From NCBI GenBank assembly GCA_027066935.1, contig JAMOMX010000233.1, positions 1 through 11,197 on the forward strand: DNA of 11,197 nt. Reading direction: 5' to 3'. Below the pieces are notes generated by a model. That model did not search any database. It saw nothing but the letters and a program-made list of their open reading frames with translations, and was not told where the DNA came from. The DNA is from Sulfurimonas sp. Its GTDB lineage: Bacteria > Campylobacterota > Campylobacteria > Campylobacterales > Sulfurimonadaceae. Made by a program: the position numbers and the translations under genes. This document shows, in pieces, positions 6,192 to 11,197 of this stretch; the first letter of the stretch is position 1; each line of letters starts with the position of its first letter.

Positions 6192-6200
6192 GGGTTTAAA

Positions 6201-9026
6201 ATGTTAAATAATATATCTATAAAGCTAAAGTTATTGCTTCAAATAGTAGTCCCTATCACTGTTATTATAATATTAGCAGTTATAGCAATCAGTTCAAAAA
6301 TCTCAAATACAAATAATTTAGAGGAGTTACAAAAAAGCACTAAGCTTTTAGGTTCAATATCATTATTGATTCATGAAACCCAAAAAGAGAGAGGGATGAC
6401 TGCTGGCTTTCTAGGTAGTGATGGTGTAAACTTTAAAAAAAGACTTCCTACCCAAAGAACTCTAACAGATACAAGACTAAATGAACTAAAAAAATATTTA
6501 AAAACAATCAACCTAAAAAAAATAGATGCAAAATCTTCAAAAACAATAAACGAAGCGCTTAATGATATATCGAAGATTATGGATATTAGATCAAAAGTTG
6601 ATAGTTTAAATATAAAAAGAATTGAGGCAATATCGTACTATACAGATATGAATGCTAAATTTTTAAATACGATAGTAAAGATCTCAAGCACTTCAAGATC
6701 TCCAGAAATTACAAAACAAATTATTGCTTATTTTAATTTCTTAATGGCTAAGGAGAGAGCAGGAATTGAAAGGGCTGTTGGTACGAATATCACTGCAACA
6801 GATTATTTCACACATGGTTCTAGAGAAAAGTTTTCCAACCTTATATCTGCACAAAAATCTTATTTACATAACTTTATTGACTACTCTTCAAGTGAAGCAA
6901 GAACATTTTATAAGCAAACATTAAATGATAATTCTGTTAAAGAAGTAACAAGAATGAGAGATATTATTTTGAATGAAAAAGGGATAGGTGGCTTTGGTGT
7001 TGATAGTACACATTGGTTTGATACTATTTCAAATAAATTAGCACTTCTTAAAAAAACTGAAAATTATATAATTAAACAAATTCGAGTTACAAATGAAAAA
7101 ACAAAAAAAAGTGTTAAGGTAGCAGTTGCAATTAGTAATCTTGTACATGAGACTCAAAAAGAGAGAGGTGCTACTGCTGGATATGTTGGAAGTAAAGGTA
7201 AAAAGTTTAGCAAAAGATTGCAAAACCAAAGAGTTATAACAAATAAAAAAATTAAAAAATTAAAAAAGACTTTAAAAAGACTTGGAACATCTACACTTAA
7301 TAAAGATGCTAAAAAATATTTAAACCAAGCTCTTGTAGAGTTGTCAAAACTACAAACACTCAGAGATGGAGCAACTTCCCTTTCTATGGGTGGTGCTAAA
7401 GTTATCGGTTACTACACAAATATGCATGCAATTTTTATAGATGTTATTGGAGCAATTACAAAAGATGCAAAAACTGCAAATGAAGCAAGAGATTTACTTG
7501 CATGGTATGATTTTTGTATGAGCAAAGAGCGTGCTGGTATTGAGCGTGCTATAATGTCAAATACTTTTGCAACAAACAAATTTTTACCTGGAATGAAAGA
7601 AAAATTTATTAAGCTAGTAACAGAACAGGATATTTTTTTGGAAAGCTTTAAAAAAATTGCAAATAAAAAAATGCTCGACTTTTACAATAAAACAGTTTCT
7701 GGCAAATATATTGATGAAGTAAATAGGATGAGAGAGATTGCCTTTAATGCAAACAGTGTTGGCGGATTTGGAATAGATTTTAATTATTGGTTTAATACTA
7801 TTACTGTTAAAATTAACCTACTTAAGAAAATTGATGATTATCTATCTGATACTTTAGAGAAAAATCTAGCTGTAGCTGTATCTAAAGAGAACACTGCACT
7901 TTACACGAAATCAATAATTATTATTTTAATGATACTATTTATATTGATTTTTTCAAAAATAATTTCTGATGGTGTTATTAAGTCAATTAATAAATTTCAG
8001 CTAGGGTTGGTAAACTTTTTTGATTATATCAATAAAGAAAAAGATACTGTAGAACTACTTGACGACTCTTCAAATGATGAGCTTGGGAACATGGCTAAAG
8101 TTGTAAATAAAAACATAATAAAAACTAAAGAAGCTATAGAAGAGGATAATGCATTTTTAAATAACGCTGATACTATTATGAAAAAGGTAGCCTCTGGAGT
8201 GTTCTCTATGAACATTGATGCATCTACTAATAACCCAAGTCTTAGAGAACTAAGAACTACCATAAATAATGCCCTAGAGAGTTTAAAAGATAAATTTAAT
8301 TCTATAAATAAAACCTTAAAACAGTACTCTAATTATGACTATACAGAAAAATTAACACTTAAAGGGATAGATAAAAACAGCGAAGTAGATACTCTAATAG
8401 AAGATATAAACCAATTAAAAAATGCAATTGTTAAAATGCTTAATGATTCTGCTAATAGCTCTAGCAAACTATTAGAAAAAGCAGATATTTTGCAAATTCA
8501 AATGCATGAACTAAGCGCTTCTTCTAAACAACAAGCGGTTAAACTAAAAGAGACTGCGCAAACAATGGAAAGTGTAGATAATGCCAGTAAGGATACTTCT
8601 GAAAAAACTAAAGAGGTTATTGCTCAATCAAATGATATTAAGAATGTTGCATTAATTATTTCTGATATTGCAGAGCAAACAAATTTATTAGCTCTAAATG
8701 CTGCTATTGAGGCAGCTAGGGCTGGTGAACATGGACGCGGATTTGCAGTTGTTGCAGATGAAGTTAGAAAGTTAGCTGAGCGGACTCAAAAATCATTATC
8801 AGAGATCAATGCAAATATTAATATATTAACTCAATCTATTACCGATATTGGTGTTAATATTGATGAACAAAGCAACAATATATCTGATATCAATATAGTT
8901 ATTACAGAGATAGACAAAACAACAGCAGAAAACACAGCCACCCTAAACAATGTTGACATAGTGACAAATGACGTTAAAGAGATGGCACATGAAATCTCTA
9001 AGGATGTTCAAAAAAATAAATTTTAA
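6201..9026 (+). CDS. Methyl-accepting chemotaxis protein with two tandem NIT sensor domains
   Basis: This 941-aa membrane chemoreceptor has TM1 at about residues 9-31 and two NIT-type (nitrate/nitrite-sensing-like) helical domains outside the membrane. TM2 is at about 571-590, followed by HAMP-like signalling helices and a cytoplasmic signalling domain. The signalling tip is EQTNLLALNAAIEAARAGEHG (825-845), then RGFAVVADEVRKLAERTQ; it contacts CheA and CheW. The NIT copies share HETQKERG (58 and 316), KERAGIERA (184 and 442) and GGFG (263 and 521), each offset by exactly 258 residues. The NIT family is named for nitrate/nitrite sensing, but the ligand here is unknown. I chose ATG 6201 over TTG 6186 because AAGGG at 6190-6194 fits only the ATG. 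No CheR-binding pentapeptide is evident at the C-terminus. Confidence 0.92.
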   Translation: MLNNISIKLKLLLQIVVPITVIIILAVIAISSKISNTNNLEELQKSTKLLGSISLLIHETQKERGMTAGFLGSDGVNFKKRLPTQRTLTDTRLNELKKYLKTINLKKIDAKSSKTINEALNDISKIMDIRSKVDSLNIKRIEAISYYTDMNAKFLNTIVKISSTSRSPEITKQIIAYFNFLMAKERAGIERAVGTNITATDYFTHGSREKFSNLISAQKSYLHNFIDYSSSEARTFYKQTLNDNSVKEVTRMRDIILNEKGIGGFGVDSTHWFDTISNKLALLKKTENYIIKQIRVTNEKTKKSVKVAVAISNLVHETQKERGATAGYVGSKGKKFSKRLQNQRVITNKKIKKLKKTLKRLGTSTLNKDAKKYLNQALVELSKLQTLRDGATSLSMGGAKVIGYYTNMHAIFIDVIGAITKDAKTANEARDLLAWYDFCMSKERAGIERAIMSNTFATNKFLPGMKEKFIKLVTEQDIFLESFKKIANKKMLDFYNKTVSGKYIDEVNRMREIAFNANSVGGFGIDFNYWFNTITVKINLLKKIDDYLSDTLEKNLAVAVSKENTALYTKSIIIILMILFILIFSKIISDGVIKSINKFQLGLVNFFDYINKEKDTVELLDDSSNDELGNMAKVVNKNIIKTKEAIEEDNAFLNNADTIMKKVASGVFSMNIDASTNNPSLRELRTTINNALESLKDKFNSINKTLKQYSNYDYTEKLTLKGIDKNSEVDTLIEDINQLKNAIVKMLNDSANSSSKLLEKADILQIQMHELSASSKQQAVKLKETAQTMESVDNASKDTSEKTKEVIAQSNDIKNVALIISDIAEQTNLLALNAAIEAARAGEHGRGFAVVADEVRKLAERTQKSLSEINANINILTQSITDIGVNIDEQSNNISDINIVITEIDKTTAENTATLNNVDIVTNDVKEMAHEISKDVQKNKF

Positions 9027-9108
9027 AAAGGCTAATAAATTTAATATTAATATCTATTTTAATGTTAAGATTACTTATGTATCATGTCGAAAAATATTTG
9101 GAGAAAAA

Positions 9109-9612
9109 ATGAAAAAAATATTATTCGGATTGGTAGCTGCACTTTTATTAGTAGGGTGTTCCCCAAAAGAAAATACAGATACAAAAGTAGAAGCAAAAAT
9201 TGTTATGGGAAAAAGTTTAGCCGACTTAAAACTAAATGATCAATTTGAAAAAGAGCAAACTTTAAATAAAAATACTAAAAAAATTATATTTGCCTTTTCA
9301 AAAGATATGGCACATCTATGTAATGATTATTTTGCAACTCAAACACCATCATACTTAGATGAAAACTATACACAATTTGTTGCAGATGTTAGTACAGCCC
9401 CATCAATTATTAGAAGCATGTTCATAATGCCAGGGCTTAAAGATTTTAAACATACAGTACTTATTTTAGAAGATGAAAACACTGCTCTATCTTTTAGAGC
9501 TGGTGTAGATATTGAAAAAATCATAGTTGCTTACCTTGAAGATGGAAAAATTACGCAAATAAAAACTATTTCTACTGTAGAAGAACTAAAAAATATGATA
9601 GAAGCAAAATAG
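9109..9612 (+). CDS. Small lipoprotein of unknown function
   Basis: This 167-aa protein begins MKKILFGLVAALLLVGC, a signal peptide ending in a lipobox (LVGC, Cys17), so it should be lipidated and anchored in the envelope. The mature part has an alternating strand/helix pattern (KKIIFAFS, FKHTVLILED, KIIVAYLEDGKI, VEELKNMI) that vaguely recalls a thioredoxin-like fold. There is no CxxC and only one cysteine besides the lipobox, so redox activity is unlikely. The start is set by GGAG at 9100-9103; a longer in-frame start at 8968 would overlap the chemoreceptor gene and bury the signal peptide. It lies 82 bp after the chemoreceptor and may share its transcript. No function is assigned. Confidence 0.8.
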   Translation: MKKILFGLVAALLLVGCSPKENTDTKVEAKIVMGKSLADLKLNDQFEKEQTLNKNTKKIIFAFSKDMAHLCNDYFATQTPSYLDENYTQFVADVSTAPSIIRSMFIMPGLKDFKHTVLILEDENTALSFRAGVDIEKIIVAYLEDGKITQIKTISTVEELKNMIEAK

Positions 9613-9619
9613 TTTTTAT

Positions 9620-9647
9620 TTGACAATATCCTTTTTTTTGTTATAAT
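9620..9647 (+). promoter_or_regulatory. Near-perfect sigma-70 promoter for the 9680-10556 gene cluster
   Basis: TTGACA (9620-9625) and TATAAT (9642-9647) are both exact consensus hexamers with a 16-bp spacer rich in T. The promoter begins eight bases after the lipoprotein stop, which marks a new transcription unit. Transcription would start near 9654, giving a leader of about 26 nt. Confidence 0.8.
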
Positions 9648-9679
9648 GTAAAATATTATCACTTTATGCGGAGATAAAA

Positions 9680-10084
9680 TTGGGCAACAAATTAGAGGAT
9701 GAAATAAATAAAGCTTATTATGCAAATGAAAAGTACAATGTATTAGCTACATTTGCTATGGTGTATCATGAAAAAAAAATAAGCATAAAAAAAATGGGAA
9801 AGTTTTTAAGATCTACTGACAAATTTTTTCATATTGATAATAATCACTATTTTATTATTTTTCATTATACTATTCATGATAATGCGTATAAAGCATCACA
9901 AAATTTACTTTTAAAACTAGATGAATATTTTCAAAACTTAAGCACATCTATAGCAATCAGTAGCTTTAATGGGACTAAATCTCCTACAATAGTTATTAAT
10001 AGACTAAAACAAATAATTGAAGAAGTTAAAAAGAGTTCATTCACAAGAATAGAAGATGAAAGTATCTTAGATTCACAAATTTAA
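9680..10084 (+). CDS. Degenerate GGDEF-like domain protein, TTG start
   Basis: This 134-aa protein starts with TTG. GGAG (9670-9673) lies six bases upstream, and an ATG at 9666 runs into a stop after three codons, so TTG is the only sensible start. The layout resembles a diguanylate cyclase fold: a strand (YNVLATFAMVYHEK, 19-32), a helix, then LRSTDKFFHIDNNHYFIIF (43-61). In that last segment the position of the GGDEF signature is held by DNNHYF. A helix and a strand follow (LSTSIAISSFNG, about 87-98, like the SiGia strand), then a last helix. Active-site glycines and acidic residues are missing, so it should not make c-di-GMP; a binding or scaffolding role is possible. It heads a cluster with a coiled-coil gene 18 bp downstream and a ZapA-like gene. 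The fold assignment is inferred by eye. Confidence 0.55.
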   Translation: MGNKLEDEINKAYYANEKYNVLATFAMVYHEKKISIKKMGKFLRSTDKFFHIDNNHYFIIFHYTIHDNAYKASQNLLLKLDEYFQNLSTSIAISSFNGTKSPTIVINRLKQIIEEVKKSSFTRIEDESILDSQI

Positions 10085-10102
10085 TAAATATTAGGCACTG
10101 TA

Positions 10103-10330
10103 ATGCAAAACCAAACAAATTTAGAAAAGCTAGACACTAAAGTTTCACAAATACTACAACAATACCATTCAGCAAAATCTGAGAATGAGATGTTACGAGC
10201 TGAAATAACAACACTCAAATCAGAAAAACAACTAATAGATCAAGAGATGCAAAAGTTAATACAAGAGAACTCTCAAAAAGATGCAGAGATAGAAGAGATA
10301 GCAAATAAAATTGAGAGTATATTAGGTTGA
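10103..10330 (+). CDS. Small coiled-coil protein, ZapB-like
   Basis: This 75-aa protein is almost entirely a predicted coiled coil: LEKLDTKVSQILQQYHSAKSENEML and the following residues show heptad-like spacing of Leu/Ile with many Glu, Gln and Lys. It has no cysteine, signal peptide or membrane segment. In size and composition it resembles ZapB-type division proteins, which often lie next to zapA in other proteobacteria. The neighbour one base downstream looks ZapA-like, which supports this. The start ATG has TTAGG seven bases upstream. Coiled coils match many unrelated families, so the name is an inference from context. Confidence 0.5.
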   Translation: MQNQTNLEKLDTKVSQILQQYHSAKSENEMLRAEITTLKSEKQLIDQEMQKLIQENSQKDAEIEEIANKIESILG

Positions 10331-10331
10331 T

Positions 10332-10556
10332 ATGAGTAAAAAAATAGGACTTATTGTAGGTGGTAGGAGATTTGATGTAGATATTGATAAAGAGTTTGCA
10401 CCATATCTCCTATCTCAAATGGCAAAAGATTTTAACATAGATGGAAACAATGAAATAAAAATTTTGCTGCAAGCATATATACGAAAAAATTACGATTTGT
10501 ACTCTCAAGAGATTAAAATGCAAAAACTACTTAAAGAATTTGATAATTTAGGATAA
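10332..10556 (+). CDS. Short ZapA-like protein
   Basis: This 74-aa protein has an N-terminal beta segment KIGLIVGGRRFDVDIDKEF followed by helices (YLLSQMAKDFN; NEIKILLQAYIRKNYDLYSQEIKMQKLLKEFDNL). ZapA, which bundles FtsZ filaments at the division ring, has the same order of an N-terminal beta hairpin and a C-terminal coiled-coil helix, but is usually around 100 aa. The start is one base after the stop of the coiled-coil gene, indicating translational coupling. The assignment rests on layout and neighbour and is tentative; it could be an unrelated small conserved protein. Confidence 0.4.
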   Translation: MSKKIGLIVGGRRFDVDIDKEFAPYLLSQMAKDFNIDGNNEIKILLQAYIRKNYDLYSQEIKMQKLLKEFDNLG

Positions 10557-10572
10557 CATAAGTTAAAAATGG

Positions 10573-10578
10573 TACAAT
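10573..10578 (+). promoter_or_regulatory. Possible -10 for the tRNA pair
   Basis: TACAAT lies 30 bases before the tRNA-Arg and could serve as a -10 box. The best -35 candidate, TTAGGA at 10548-10553, is 19 bp away and weak. Read-through from the upstream cluster is an alternative source of the tRNA transcript. Confidence 0.3.
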
Positions 10579-10607
10579 TTCAGCCTCTTAAATAGAGACT
10601 ATATAGT

Positions 10608-10684
10608 GCGTTCGTAGCTCAGCTGGATAGAGCACCGGTTTGCGGTACCGGCGGTCAGGGATTCGAATTCCTTCGAGCGCACCA
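10608..10684 (+). tRNA. tRNA-Arg, anticodon GCG
   Basis: The 77-nt cloverleaf is complete. The acceptor stem is GCGTTCG with CGAGCGC (one T-G wobble), the D stem GCTC/GAGC, the anticodon stem CCGGT/ACCGG, and the T stem AGGGA/TCCTT with loop TTCGAAT. The discriminator is A and CCA is encoded. The seven-base anticodon loop TTGCGGT gives anticodon GCG (10642-10644), which reads the Arg codon CGC and, by wobble, CGT. Most bacteria use ACG, edited to inosine, for this box. tRNA-fMet follows 17 bp later. Confidence 0.93.
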
Positions 10685-10701
10685 CTCTACAAATTAAATA
10701 A

Positions 10702-10778
<77 letters not shown>

Positions 10779-10864
10779 ATACTTTTAAACTATCTCTATC
10801 ACAAATTTATTTTATAAATAACCTATGCATTAAAGTTCTAAAAACTCTTCCATTTAGCCTTAAA

Positions 10865-10894
10865 TTGGCGATATTAATTATTAACAGATATAAT
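10865..10894 (+). promoter_or_regulatory. Promoter for purE
   Basis: TTGGCG (10865-10870) and an exact TATAAT (10889-10894) are separated by 18 bp. Transcription would start about 22 bases before the purE ATG. The stretch from the end of tRNA-fMet to here shows no gene and no clear terminator. Confidence 0.6.
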
Positions 10895-10922
10895 TCCGTT
10901 TATAAATTAAAGGATAAAAAAG

Positions 10923-11197
10923 ATGAAGTTTGTATCAATTGTAATGGGTTCAAAAAGTGACTACGAGGTGATGAAATCTTGTTCTGAGACATTAGAGTCT
11001 TTTGGTGTTAATTATGAACTAATTATCTCTTCTGCACATCGTTCACCAGAGCGTACAGCTAAATATATTCAAGAAGCTGAAAAAAAAGGCGCTCAATGTT
11101 TTATAGCTGCTGCTGGAATGGCTGCACATTTAGCTGGAGTTCTTTCTTCTAAAACAGTTAAACCAATCATTGGTGTACCAATGTCAGCTTCTGCGTT
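10923..11197 (+). CDS. purE: N5-carboxyaminoimidazole ribonucleotide mutase (PurE), 3' partial
   Basis: The first 91 complete codons of PurE are present; the gene runs off the window. PurE converts N5-CAIR to CAIR in de novo purine synthesis in the cytosol, working with PurK. Family motifs are visible in order: the phosphate-binding GSKSD (residues 9-13), SAHRSP around residues 38-43 with the catalytic histidine, AAAGMAAHLAGV near 62-73, and PIIGVPM near 81-87. The ATG is preceded at eight bases by AAAGGA and further up by its own promoter. Neighbours beyond the window are unknown, so purK cannot be checked. Confidence 0.95.
   Translation, partial: MKFVSIVMGSKSDYEVMKSCSETLESFGVNYELIISSAHRSPERTAKYIQEAEKKGAQCFIAAAGMAAHLAGVLSSKTVKPIIGVPMSASA

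Noticed and set aside
6186..6200. TTG start for the chemoreceptor at 6186
   Set aside because: No ribosome binding site precedes it, while AAGGG sits six bases before the ATG at 6201.
7038..8263. Minus-strand open frames inside the chemoreceptor gene (7038-7229, 8024-8263)
   Set aside because: They are antisense to conserved sensor and HAMP-like coding sequence and show only low-complexity Ser/Phe-rich translations.
8968..9108. Longer start for the lipoprotein overlapping the chemoreceptor
   Set aside because: It would bury a canonical lipoprotein signal peptide 47 residues into the protein; GGAG supports the ATG at 9109.
9531..9725. Minus-strand open frame across the lipoprotein end and the next promoter
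   Set aside because: It overlaps a near-consensus promoter and two supported genes, and has no ribosome binding site or family features.

Overview
The window is AT-rich, with A/T-ending codons, short leaders and gene families that fit a Campylobacterota (epsilonproteobacterial) chromosome, probably a free-living Sulfurimonas-like organism. This rests on a Campylobacterota-style DnaK tail, a chemoreceptor with NIT sensor domains, and the overall look of the LepA, ComF, GrpE, tRNA and PurE sequences. The genus is inferred, not shown. Most of the window is core chromosome; no transposase, phage gene or CRISPR array is visible.

Layout, left to right. (1) The 3' end of lepA (EF4). (2) A 130-bp tandem repeat (263-554) whose unit starts with the last codons of lepA and carries two near-identical 41-codon micro-ORFs ending in the same eight residues as LepA. 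(3) comF, converging on and overlapping by 9 bp (4) a minus-strand AsmA-like envelope protein with internal duplications. (5) A perfect sigma-70 promoter and structured leader driving grpE then dnaK, without hrcA and without a CIRCE element. (6) A large chemoreceptor with two tandem NIT domains, preceded by an 11-bp inverted repeat that brackets its putative -10 box. (7) A small lipoprotein. (8) A three-gene cluster behind another near-perfect promoter: a degenerate GGDEF-like protein with a TTG start, a ZapB-like coiled coil and a short ZapA-like protein. (9) tRNA-Arg(GCG) and tRNA-fMet. (10) The start of purE, cut by the window end.

Functionally, grpE-dnaK is the Hsp70 chaperone pair and the chemoreceptor feeds the chemotaxis system. 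The three small genes at 9680-10556 may form a cell-division or regulatory module. lepA, comF, the tRNAs and purE are housekeeping or competence genes. No complete undescribed system is evident. The best leads are the lepA-tail repeat with its micro-ORFs and hairpins, the grpE leader RNA, the chemoreceptor operator-like dyad, and the GGDEF-like/coiled-coil/ZapA-like cluster.
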